DNA of 64,000 bases from Nocardioides marinus (GTDB taxonomy: Bacteria; Actinomycetota; Actinomycetes; Propionibacteriales; Nocardioidaceae): NCBI RefSeq assembly GCF_013408145.1, contig NZ_JACBZI010000001.1, positions 2,866,001 to 2,930,000 of the forward strand, read 5' to 3'. The notes below the pieces were generated by a model. The model was not told where the DNA came from and did not search any database. It was given only the letters and a program-made list of their open reading frames with translations. Below, one piece after another: positions 50,813-57,879 of this stretch. Made by a program: the position numbers and the translations under genes. Every line of letters begins with the position of its first letter. Position 1 is the first letter of the stretch.

Positions 50813-50917
50813 CCGGCGTATCAATACGCCGGCTCGACCCGCGCCTCCCGCCAACCGGCGTATCAATACGCCGACTCGACCCAGCCGTGACGCCGAACCG
50901 GCGTATCAATACGCCGG
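50813..50917. repeat. Palindrome array, family 3 (three copies)
   Basis: CCGGCGTATCAATACGCCGG at 50813-50832 and 50898-50917, and the one-base variant ending CCGA at 50855-50874. Spacings are 42 and 43 bp. Each copy is followed by CTCGACCC. This is the same unit as at 19627-19689 in reverse orientation. It lies upstream of the cydA promoter and downstream of the thiolase gene. Confidence 0.92.
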
Positions 50918-50967
50918 CTCGACCCACCCCTCCCGGCTCGACCCGCGCCTCCCGCCGAACCGTCTCC

Positions 50968-51022
50968 CGCTGGTCGAGGTGTGCAGGCGGAGCGAGTCTC
51001 GAGGCCCCGGTGATCGAGACCC
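50968..51022. repeat. Possible diverged family-4-like element
   Basis: CGCTGGTCGAGGTGTGC...GAGCGAGTCTCGAGG resembles the TGGTCGAG/CTCGA ends of family 4, but its core differs. It ends just before the thiolase stop. Nothing else is seen in the 50710-51023 gap beyond box 3 and the family 3 array. Confidence 0.4.
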
Positions 51023-51023
51023 C

Positions 51024-52214
51024 TCAGCGGGTGAGCAGCACCGACGAGCCGTGGCCGAAGAGCCCCTGGTTGGCGGTGATGCCGACGCGCGCGCCCTCGA
51101 CCTGCCGTTCCCCGGCCTGCCCGCGCAGCTGCCAGGTGAGCTCGCAGACCTGTGCCAGCGCCTGGGCGGGGACGGCCTCGCCGAAGCACGCCAGGCCGCC
51201 GGAGGGGTTGACGGGGATCCGCCCACCGATGGTGGTGTCGCCCGCGCGCAGCAGCGACTCCGCCTCGCCCTCCTTGCACAGGCCGAGGTCCTCCATCCAG
51301 TCCAGCTCCAGGGCGGTGGACAGGTCGTAGACCTCGGCGACGTCGACGTCCTCGGGACCGACGCCCGCCTCGTCGTACGCCGCGGCGCCGATCGACTGCT
51401 TGAAGGTCCGGTCGCCCGGGGTGCCGGCGTCGGTGGAGAGCATCGGCATGTCGAGCACGGTGTTGGGGAAGGTCGGGGTGACCGTGGAGACGGCCGCGAC
51501 CCGCACCGCGTCGTCCAGGCCGATGCGCTGGGCGTACTCCTCGGAGACCAGGACGACCGCCGCCGCGCCGTCGGAGGTGGCGCAGATGTCGAGCAGGTGC
51601 AGCGGGTCGGAGACCACGGCGCTGCCCAGGACGTCCTCGACCGCGACCTCCTTGCGGTAGCGCGCGTAGGGGTTGCTCAGGCCGTGCCGGGCGTTCTTGA
51701 CCTTGACCTGCGCGAAGTCCTCCGACGTGGCGCCGTAGAGGTCCATCCGGCGACGGGCGTACATCGCGAAGTACGCCGGGTTGGTCATGCCGAGCAGGCG
51801 GAACCGAAGCCAGTCCGGGTCCTCCCAGCGCTCGCCCGCGTTGGGGGCCAGGAAGCCCTTGGGCGTCGTGTCCGCGCCGACGACCAGCGCGACGTCGCTC
51901 ATGCCGGCCAGGATGCGGGCCCGCGCGGTGTCGAGCGCCTGGGCGCCGGTCGCGCACGCGGCGTACGACGTGGCGATGCGGGCGCCGTTCCAGCCCAGCG
52001 CCTGGGCGAAGGTCGAGCCGGCGACGTAGCCGGCGTACCCGTTGCGCACGGTCTCCCCGCCGACGACGAGGTCGACGTCGGTCCACGGGACGCCGGCGTC
52101 CTTGAGGGCCTCGCGGGCGGCGTGCACGCCGTACTGGACGAACGGGCGACCCCACTTGCCCCAGGGGTGCATGCCCACGCCGGCGATCCTGACCTGGCTG
52201 CTCGCGGTGCTCAC
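51024..52214 (-). CDS. Thiolase/lipid-transfer protein (Ltp-like, SCP2-thiolase family)
   Basis: 396-aa thiolase-fold protein. The N-terminal nucleophile region is SYAACATGAQAL; the C-terminal NPSGGLACFGEAVPAQALAQ lacks the classical GHP of degradative thiolases, as in the Ltp/SCP2-thiolase group that performs retro-aldol or thiolytic cleavage of steroid side chains together with a DUF35 partner. GTG overlaps the DUF35 stop by 4 bases. The KstR-like operator upstream of the pair supports a role in sterol catabolism, by inference. Confidence 0.85.
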   Translation of the reverse strand: MSTASSQVRIAGVGMHPWGKWGRPFVQYGVHAAREALKDAGVPWTDVDLVVGGETVRNGYAGYVAGSTFAQALGWNGARIATSYAACATGAQALDTARARILAGMSDVALVVGADTTPKGFLAPNAGERWEDPDWLRFRLLGMTNPAYFAMYARRRMDLYGATSEDFAQVKVKNARHGLSNPYARYRKEVAVEDVLGSAVVSDPLHLLDICATSDGAAAVVLVSEEYAQRIGLDDAVRVAAVSTVTPTFPNTVLDMPMLSTDAGTPGDRTFKQSIGAAAYDEAGVGPEDVDVAEVYDLSTALELDWMEDLGLCKEGEAESLLRAGDTTIGGRIPVNPSGGLACFGEAVPAQALAQVCELTWQLRGQAGERQVEGARVGITANQGLFGHGSSVLLTR

Positions 52215-52654
52215 TGGTCGGCCTCCTCGCCGAGCTCGACGACAGGCTTCCAGCGCCAGATGAGCTGGTCGCTGGCGTGCTCGGGCTCCACGACGAGCTC
52301 GACCTCGGCGCCCACCCGCAGGTCGCTGGTGCCGTAGCCCTGGGCGACCTGGCCGAGCACGACCATCCCCTCGGGCAGCTCGACGGCCGCGAGCGCGAAC
52401 GGCACGAACGGTTCGGGCGCCTGGTACGGCGCGGGCGGCTGGTACTGCGCGTCGGTGTAGGACCACACGGTCCCGCGCCGGCTGAGCGGCACCGTCTCGA
52501 ACGCCTCGCCCTCGCACGCGGGGTTGCGGCAGAAGCCGGCCGCCGCCGCGGTGGGCGGGAAGTAGGTCGTGGCGCACGCCGTGCACCGCTCCCCCAGCAG
52601 GGTCGGTTGCTCCCCGAGCGTGAACCAACCCTCGATCGCAGGCGTGGCCGTCAT
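52211..52654 (-). CDS. Zn-ribbon/OB-fold (DUF35) partner protein
   Basis: 147-aa DUF35 protein. Zinc ribbon with paired cysteines CTACATTYFPP and FCRNPACEG (about residues 24-48), then an OB fold (FALAAVELPEGMVVLGQV). Such proteins bind acyl-CoA and form complexes with thiolase-like enzymes, here surely the product of the overlapping downstream gene. The KstR-like palindrome lies 25-36 bp upstream of its ATG. Confidence 0.88.
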   Translation of the reverse strand: MTATPAIEGWFTLGEQPTLLGERCTACATTYFPPTAAAAGFCRNPACEGEAFETVPLSRRGTVWSYTDAQYQPPAPYQAPEPFVPFALAAVELPEGMVVLGQVAQGYGTSDLRVGAEVELVVEPEHASDQLIWRWKPVVELGEEADQ

Positions 52655-52678
52655 CCGTCCTCCAGACAGTGCGGAACT

Positions 52679-52690
52679 AGAACGTGTTCT
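52679..52690. promoter_or_regulatory. KstR-like operator
   Basis: AGAAC-gt-GTTCT within AACTAGAACGTGTTCTCAC. It fits the TNNAACNNGTTNNA consensus of the TetR-type cholesterol repressor KstR with one end base off. Its place 25-36 bp upstream of the DUF35 start suits repression of the DUF35-thiolase operon. Confidence 0.68.
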
Positions 52691-52729
52691 CACACTAGCC
52701 CGACGGTCGGGATAGTCCGCACGAGATCT

Positions 52730-52753
52730 CACCCTCAGCGCACGCTGAGGGTG
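52730..52753. terminator. Hairpin terminator of the cystathionine beta-synthase gene
   Basis: CACCCTCAGCG (52730-52740) and CGCTGAGGGTG (52743-52753), perfect 11-bp arms with a 2-nt centre, about 35 bases past the minus-strand stop. Confidence 0.72.
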
Positions 52754-52786
52754 ACATTTCCTGCGGAGTACCCCGCCGGGGCGCCC

Positions 52787-54181
52787 TCAGGCGCGGGCGA
52801 GGAACGCCAGCAGGTCCTGCCGGGTGACCACGCCGACGGGCTTGCCGTCCTCGTGGACCAGCAGGGCGTCGGCCGACTCGAGCAGCTTGACCGCGGAGGT
52901 CGCCTCCTCCGCGGCGCCGATGGTGGGCAGCGGGGCGGACATGTGGTCCTCGACCTGGTCGGTCAACGAGGCGTGCCCGGCGAAGAGCGCGTCGAGCAGC
53001 GCCCGCTCCGAGACCGACCCCGCGACCTCGGCGGCCACGATCGGGGGCTCCGCACGCACCACGGGCATCTGCGAGACGCCGTACTCCTGCAGGATCTGCA
53101 CGGCCTCGGCGATCGTCTCGCCGGGGTGGGTGTGCACGAGGTCGGGGAGGCGGCCGGACTTGCCGCGCAGCACCTCGCCGACGGTGGTCTCGGTGGTGGT
53201 GCCGGTGGGGAAGCCGTACTGCGCCAGCCAGTCGTCGTTGAAGATCTTGGTGAGGTAGCCGCGCCCGGAGTCGGGCAGCAGCACCACGATCACCGCGTCG
53301 GTGCGCCCCTCGGCGGCCAGCTCGTGGGCCAGCTGCTTCGCGGCGTACGCCGCCATGCCGGCCGATCCGCCGACCAGCAGCGCCTCCTCGCGGGCCAGCC
53401 GGCGGGTGAAGGAGAACGCGTCGGCGTCGGAGACCTCGATGACCCGGTCGGCCACGCCGCGGTCGTAGGTGTCGGGCCAGAAGTCCTCGCCGACGCCCTC
53501 GACGAGGTAGGGCCGGCCGGTGCCGCCGGAGTAGACCGAGCCGGCCGGGTCGGCACCGACCACCTGGATCGAGGAGTTCTGCTCCTTGAGGTAGCGCCCG
53601 ACGCCGGAGATGGTGCCGCCGGTGCCCATGCCGGTGACGAAGTGGGTGATCCGGCCCTCGGTCTGCTCCCAGATCTCCGGCCCGGTGGTCTCGTAGTGCG
53701 AGCGCGGGTTGTTCGGGTTGGAGTACTGGTCGGGCTTCCAGGCGCCCGGCTGGGAGGCCAGCCGGTCGGAGACGTTGTAGTAGGAGTCGGGGTGCTCGGG
53801 CGCGACGGCGGTCGGGCACACCACGACCTCGGCGCCGTAGGCGCGCAGCACGTTGCGCTTGTCCTCGCTGACCTTGTCGGGGCAGACGAAGACGCACCGG
53901 TAGCCCTTGGCCTGGGCCACCATGGCCAGCCCCACGCCGGTGTTGCCGGACGTCGGCTCGACGATGATGCCGCCGGGCTGCAGCTCCCCGGAGGCCTCCG
54001 CCGCCTCGATCATCCGGGTGGCGATGCGGTCCTTCACCGACCCGCCGGGGTTGAGGTACTCGACCTTCGCGAGCACCATCGGCCCCTCCTCGCCCTGCCC
54101 CAGCGGGGCGTCGAGCGTGCGGCTGAGCCGCAGCAGGGGGGTGTGGCCGATCAGGTCCAGGAGCGAGTCGACGTACTGCAC
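52787..54181 (-). CDS. cbs: Cystathionine beta-synthase
   Basis: 464-aa PLP enzyme. PLP lysine K50 in NPGGSVKDRIA; PTSGNTGVGLA binds the substrate; TGMGTGGTISG cradles the phosphate. Two C-terminal CBS domains (about residues 335-464) probably bind adenosyl ligands. It joins serine and homocysteine to cystathionine, or could act as cysteine synthase. With metB it completes trans-sulfuration between Met and Cys. There is no heme-binding N-terminal extension. Confidence 0.92.
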   Translation of the reverse strand: MQYVDSLLDLIGHTPLLRLSRTLDAPLGQGEEGPMVLAKVEYLNPGGSVKDRIATRMIEAAEASGELQPGGIIVEPTSGNTGVGLAMVAQAKGYRCVFVCPDKVSEDKRNVLRAYGAEVVVCPTAVAPEHPDSYYNVSDRLASQPGAWKPDQYSNPNNPRSHYETTGPEIWEQTEGRITHFVTGMGTGGTISGVGRYLKEQNSSIQVVGADPAGSVYSGGTGRPYLVEGVGEDFWPDTYDRGVADRVIEVSDADAFSFTRRLAREEALLVGGSAGMAAYAAKQLAHELAAEGRTDAVIVVLLPDSGRGYLTKIFNDDWLAQYGFPTGTTTETTVGEVLRGKSGRLPDLVHTHPGETIAEAVQILQEYGVSQMPVVRAEPPIVAAEVAGSVSERALLDALFAGHASLTDQVEDHMSAPLPTIGAAEEATSAVKLLESADALLVHEDGKPVGVVTRQDLLAFLARA

Positions 54182-54319
54182 GCACCCAACCTATGCCCAC
54201 ATGCTGGACAGGACGAAAGGCCGGGCCGGCCCCCTGCGCACGTGACGACCCGCACCCGCCCCGGGGCCGCCCCCGACGGGTGTTCCCCCGGGAGCAGGAG
54301 GTGTCCCTAGAGTGGGGGC

Positions 54320-55381
54320 GTGGGTAAGGCAGCAGCAGCGCGCAAGCTCGCCTCGGCGGCGGCGTACGGCGGTGGCGGGCTCTCGGTGCTCGGCGCCGGC
54401 CTCTACGGCGTGCTGACGGCCGAGGCCAAGCTGGCCCGCAAGACCATCGGGCCGATGATCGAGCACCCGCCGCCGGACTCCACCGGCTGGTACGGCCGCG
54501 GCCGACCCGCGCCCGCGGTGCGCATCGCCCTGCTCGGCGACTCCTCGGCTGCGGGGTACGGCGTCGAGCGGGTCGAGCAGACCCCCGGCGCGGTCCTGGC
54601 CAGCGGTGTGGCCGAGCACGCCGACCGCCGCGTCTACCTGCGCGACTTCGCCGTGGTCGGTGCCCGCTCCTCCGACCTCGAGGACCAGATCACCCGGGCC
54701 CTGCCGATGCACCCCGACGTGGCGGTCATCCTCATCGGCGCCAACGACGTGACCCACGTGATGTCCCCCTCGACGTCGGTGCGACACCTCGCCGAGGGCG
54801 TGCGCCGACTCAAGGAGGCCGGCGTGGCCGTCGTGGTGGGCACCTGCCCGGACCTCGGCACGATCAAGCCCATCGCTCCCCCGCTCAAGCAGGTCGCCCG
54901 GGCGTGGTCGCGTCGGCTCGCGGCCGCCCAGACGATCGCGGTCATCGAGGAGGGCGGCCGGACGGTCTCGCTCGGCTCGGTGCTCGGCCCGGAGTTCGCC
55001 GCCGCGCCCGCGCTGCTCTTCGGGCCCGACCAGTTCCACCCCTCCGCGGAGGGGTACCGCTCGCTGGCCGGGGTGATGGTGCCCTCGGTGCTGGCCGCAG
55101 TCGGCGTCATCGAGCCGGACGAGAAGTCGCTGGAGTCCCTGCGGGGCGAGGGCGTGCTCCCCATCAGCGACGCCGCGATCCGCGCGGTCCAGGTGCCCGG
55201 CACCGAGCTGGACGGCACCGAGGTCGGCGGCTCCCGCCGCGGAGTCCGCGGCCTGTGGGTCGAGCTGCGGCACCGTCGCCGCCGCCCGGACTCCGCCGAG
55301 GAGACCCCGGACGAGAGCGACGAGCACGAGGCGGGGAGCGACGACGCCGCCGCGGAGCCGGCCGAGCCGCTCGACGACTGA
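54320..55381 (+). CDS. SGNH/GDSL-family hydrolase
   Basis: 353-aa esterase-fold protein. Block I LLGDSSAAGYG (Ser nucleophile), block III LIGANDVTH, block V DQFHPSAEGY (Asp/His). An N-terminal hydrophobic stretch (YGGGGLSVLGAGLYGVLTAE) may be a membrane anchor or uncleaved signal. The C-terminal tail is highly acidic (Asp/Glu/Ala). GTG start; monocistronic, with a strong terminator downstream. Confidence 0.88.
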   Translation: MGKAAAARKLASAAAYGGGGLSVLGAGLYGVLTAEAKLARKTIGPMIEHPPPDSTGWYGRGRPAPAVRIALLGDSSAAGYGVERVEQTPGAVLASGVAEHADRRVYLRDFAVVGARSSDLEDQITRALPMHPDVAVILIGANDVTHVMSPSTSVRHLAEGVRRLKEAGVAVVVGTCPDLGTIKPIAPPLKQVARAWSRRLAAAQTIAVIEEGGRTVSLGSVLGPEFAAAPALLFGPDQFHPSAEGYRSLAGVMVPSVLAAVGVIEPDEKSLESLRGEGVLPISDAAIRAVQVPGTELDGTEVGGSRRGVRGLWVELRHRRRRPDSAEETPDESDEHEAGSDDAAAEPAEPLDD

Positions 55382-55404
55382 GCCTCGGCGCGCTGCTGGA
55401 CCGC

Positions 55405-55450
55405 CTCGTGTGGCCCAGCGCGGGCCATGGACCGCGCTGGCCCACACGAG
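55405..55450. repeat. 46-bp dispersed palindrome, family 1 copy B
   Basis: CTCGTGTGGCCCAGCGCGG pairs with CCGCGCTGGCCCACACGAG with a single mismatch; the centre is GCCATGGA. It follows the SGNH hydrolase gene by 24 bases. Best-conserved copy of the family. Confidence 0.85.
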
Positions 55451-55470
55451 CCGCGGTCCCCGGACATGCA

Positions 55471-55502
55471 CGAAGGCCCCCGGCTGACGCCGGGGGCCTT
55501 CG
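55471..55502. terminator. Bidirectional hairpin terminator
   Basis: CGAAGGCCCCCGGC (55471-55484) and GCCGGGGGCCTTCG (55489-55502), perfect 14-bp arms, TGAC loop, between the convergent SGNH and Bax-inhibitor genes. Confidence 0.85.
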
Positions 55503-55536
55503 TGGTGAGCTCGTCCTCGCGAGGAGGCGGCTGCGG

Positions 55537-56400
55537 TCAGTCCTGGCTGAAGTAGGCCAGGATGCGCAGCAGGTTGGTGTAGATCCACACCAGCGAGACG
55601 GTCATCGCGAACGCCGCGGTCCACGACTCGCGCTCGGGGGCGCCGTAGCGGATGCCCTGCTCGACGAAGTCGAAGTCCATGATCAGCATGAACACACCGA
55701 GCACCAGGCCGGCCACCGCGGTGATCATGCCGAGGCCGGAGACGCCGAAGAGGCCGATCTGGGCACCGAACAGGCCGAGGACCAGCTCCATCAGCGACAG
55801 GCCGATCATGCCGAACACGGCCGCGACGACGAACTTGCGGAACTTGTCGCCGACCTGGATGTTGAGCACCTTGTAGGCGGCCAGCGTGCCGCCGAAGGCG
55901 GCGAAGGTGCCGATGACGGCGCCCTGCACGACGCCGGGGTAGGCGACGTTGAAGATCATCGAGATCGCACCGAGGGCGACACCCTCGAGGGCGGCGAAGG
56001 CCAGCACGAGGCCGGGGCTGACGACCTTCTTGAACGCGTTGACCATCGACAGCACGAAGGCGCCGAGGGCACCGAAGGTCGCGACCGCGCCGACGGTGCC
56101 GATGGCGGAGTCGGCGGTGGACTCGTTGATCTCCGGCAGCATCACCCAGGTCGCGAACGCGGTGACCACCACGACGCCGAGGGTGATGGCGGTCTTCTGG
56201 ACCACCGAGTCGATGGTCATGGGGGCGCTGGGCGCCTGCGGGGCGGGCGCGTACGCCGTGCCCTGGGGGTCACCGGGGTTCCCGACGCCCCACTGCGAGG
56301 GGTCAGAACCGTAGCCGGAGTTGCCGTAGGACTGGTTGCCGTGGGCGCCGCTTCCGCTGAACGCCTCGGACCGGCGGAACACCGGGTTGTTGCTCTGCAT
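55537..56400 (-). CDS. Bax inhibitor-1/YccA family membrane protein
   Basis: 287-aa protein with a hydrophilic Asn/Gly/Ser/Pro-rich N-terminus of about 75 residues and seven predicted transmembrane segments, for example VVQGAVIGTFAAFGGTLAAY and MVNAFKKVVSPGLVLAFAAL. The C-terminal end carries VEQGIRYGAPERESWTAAFA, typical of the BI-1 family. Relatives are pH-sensitive calcium leak channels; the role in Actinobacteria is unknown. Confidence 0.9.
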   Translation of the reverse strand: MQSNNPVFRRSEAFSGSGAHGNQSYGNSGYGSDPSQWGVGNPGDPQGTAYAPAPQAPSAPMTIDSVVQKTAITLGVVVVTAFATWVMLPEINESTADSAIGTVGAVATFGALGAFVLSMVNAFKKVVSPGLVLAFAALEGVALGAISMIFNVAYPGVVQGAVIGTFAAFGGTLAAYKVLNIQVGDKFRKFVVAAVFGMIGLSLMELVLGLFGAQIGLFGVSGLGMITAVAGLVLGVFMLIMDFDFVEQGIRYGAPERESWTAAFAMTVSLVWIYTNLLRILAYFSQD

Positions 56401-56555
56401 GGTTGGTCTCTCCTTGGAGGCCGACGGCGGCCGCCGGGATGGCGGCCTACAGGGGATGTACCCACCTTAGGGGGTCTCGAGACGTACAACGCCCCGGCGT
56501 CCCCAGACGTTCCCGACCGCCGCCGAGCGGCTGCCGAGGACGCCGAGGACGCCGA

Positions 56556-56600
56556 GCCGGCGCGACCTTCCGTACGCCGTGCACGGAAGCTCGCGCCGGC
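56556..56600. terminator. Long hairpin downstream of the tRNA
   Basis: GCCGGCGCGACCTTCCGT (56556-56573) pairs with ACGGAAGCTCGCGCCGGC (56583-56600) over 18 positions with one mismatch, loop of 9. It is 19 bases past the 3' end of the minus-strand tRNA, so it probably terminates it. The rest of the 56401-56618 gap holds the Bax-inhibitor promoter region and a short GAGGACGCC duplication. Confidence 0.75.
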
Positions 56601-56618
56601 CCGGCCCGCTCCACACGG

Positions 56619-56692
56619 TGCCCCCGCCGGGACTCGAACCCGGAACACAGCGCTTTTAAGGCGCCTTCCTCTGCCGATTGGGACACGGGGGC
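56619..56692 (-). tRNA. tRNA with anticodon UAA and short variable loop (Leu-type?)
   Basis: 74-nt cloverleaf. Acceptor GCCCCCG/CGGGGGC with A73; D stem of 3 bp UCC/GGA; anticodon stem GGCGC/GCGCU with loop CUUAAAA, anticodon UAA; variable loop only 5 nt (GUGUU); T arm CCGGG-UUCGAGU-CCCGG. CCA is not encoded. UAA reads the Leu codon UUA and A73 fits leucine, but true tRNA-Leu has a long class II variable arm, so identity is uncertain. Confidence 0.85.
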
Positions 56693-56702
56693 TGGTGACG
56701 GA

Positions 56703-56720
56703 CGGGCCGGTGCCGGCCCG
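56703..56720. other. Short GC-rich hairpin upstream of the tRNA
   Basis: CGGGCCGG-tg-CCGGCCCG, perfect 8-bp arms, between the peptide deformylase gene and the tRNA on the minus strand. It could end the deformylase operon transcript. Confidence 0.5.
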
Positions 56721-56770
56721 GGGACGTCATGCGGAGCGGACGTCCGTCGCCGCGCAGCGTATGACGTCCC
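56721..56770. repeat. 50-bp dispersed palindrome, family 2 copy 2
   Basis: Ends GGGACGTCATGCG and CGTATGACGTCCC (one wobble in 13), 40 of 50 positions identical to 18141-18190. It starts 16 bases past the deformylase stop. Confidence 0.85.
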
Positions 56771-56785
56771 CCGGGCGGCGGCGGG

Positions 56786-57361
56786 TCACAGGTAGGTCTG
56801 GCGCGCGTAGATCGCGTGCGCGCCGGCGACCCGGTCCACGAAGAGCAGGCCCTGGCAGTGGTCGATCTCGTGCTGGAGGCAGCGGGCCTCGAAGGCGTTG
56901 GCCGACAGCTCCACCTCGGCGCCGGAGCCCGGCAGCCGCCCGCGCACGACCAGCCGGGAGGCCCGCTTCACGTCGCCGGTGAGGTCCGGGACGCTCATGC
57001 AGCCCTCGCGCGCCTTCTCGTTGCGGCTGGAGGAGACGACCTCGGCGTTGCACAGCACGAAGGTCCCGTGGTGGTCGCGGGTCTTGGGGTGGGCCGAGAC
57101 GTCCACGCAGAACATCTGCACGCCGACCCCCACCTGCGGGGCGGCCAGGCCCACGCAGCCCGGGCTCACGCGCATCGTGGCGACCAGGTCGGCGGCCAGC
57201 TGCACGGACTCGGCGGACGTCGGGTCGACGACGTCACCGACGCTCGAGAGCACCGTGGCGGGGGCGCGGACCACCTCGAGGACGCGGCCCTCGACGCCGA
57301 GGTCGGCCTCGGTCCACGCCAGGACCTGCTGGTTCAGGCCCTCGGGAGCGGGCTGGTTCAC
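56786..57361 (-). CDS. def: Peptide deformylase
   Basis: 191-aa metalloenzyme removing the N-formyl group from nascent proteins. Motif 1 reads CVGLAAPQVG (first Gly of GxGLAAxQ is Cys), motif 2 EGCMSVP with the metal Cys, motif 3 QHEIDHCQG with the HExxH metal site. GTG start overlaps the ACT gene stop by 4 bases; last gene of the four-gene operon. Confidence 0.92.
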   Translation of the reverse strand: MNQPAPEGLNQQVLAWTEADLGVEGRVLEVVRAPATVLSSVGDVVDPTSAESVQLAADLVATMRVSPGCVGLAAPQVGVGVQMFCVDVSAHPKTRDHHGTFVLCNAEVVSSSRNEKAREGCMSVPDLTGDVKRASRLVVRGRLPGSGAEVELSANAFEARCLQHEIDHCQGLLFVDRVAGAHAIYARQTYL

Positions 57362-57879
57362 AGCTCGTCGGCCTCCGCCGGCCGCAGGGTCGCGCCGACC
57401 CCGAGCTCGGCCGCCGCCTCCCCGATCGCGGCGGTGACGGCCTCGACGTCGGCGTCGGCCGGCAGGTCGATCTCGGCGACCACGAGGTAGAGCTCGCCGG
57501 CCAGCCGCGTGGTCAGGTCGGTGATGTTGCCCCCGGCGTCGGCGACCTTCCCGACGACGGAGGAGACGATGCCCGGCCGGTCGCCGCCGTGGACGGTCAG
57601 CACCCACGAGGACCCGCGCTCGGCACCGGCCGACTCCTGCGGCACCTCGCGGACCGTGACGGTCAGCGTGCCGTCCTCGGTCAGCGGAGCCAGGGCCGAC
57701 TCGATGTCGCCCGCCGGGGTCTCGCCCGCGCAGAGCAGCATCATCGCGAAGTGCCCGCGCAGCAGCGTCATGGTGGAGTCCTCGAGGTTCAGCCCGAGGC
57801 CGGAGAGCCGACCGGTGGTCTCGGCGATGATGCCGGGGCGGTCGTGGCCGAGGACGGTGACGGCGTGGAGGGTGCTCAC
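57358..57879 (-). CDS. Tandem ACT-domain protein (GcvR-like)
   Basis: 173-aa protein of two ACT domains: LHAVTVLGHDRPGIIAETTG (residues 3-80) and VLTVHGGDRPGIVSSVVGK (residues 92-165). Resembles glycine-cleavage regulators of the GcvR type: amino-acid-binding regulation without a catalytic domain. GTG start overlaps the upstream UDG stop by 4 bases, and its stop overlaps def by 4 bases. Confidence 0.85.
   Translation of the reverse strand: MSTLHAVTVLGHDRPGIIAETTGRLSGLGLNLEDSTMTLLRGHFAMMLLCAGETPAGDIESALAPLTEDGTLTVTVREVPQESAGAERGSSWVLTVHGGDRPGIVSSVVGKVADAGGNITDLTTRLAGELYLVVAEIDLPADADVEAVTAAIGEAAAELGVGATLRPAEADEL

Noticed and set aside
50813..50917. CRISPR-like interpretation of the CCGGCGTAT palindromes
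   Set aside because: The intervals are only about 22 bp and are themselves similar between copies; there are no cas genes.
56619..56692. Plus-strand reading of the tRNA, or a tRNA-Lys call
   Set aside because: Only the minus strand gives the T-loop UUCGAGU, D-loop GG and 7-bp acceptor in proper order; the seven-base anticodon loop CUUAAAA fixes UAA.
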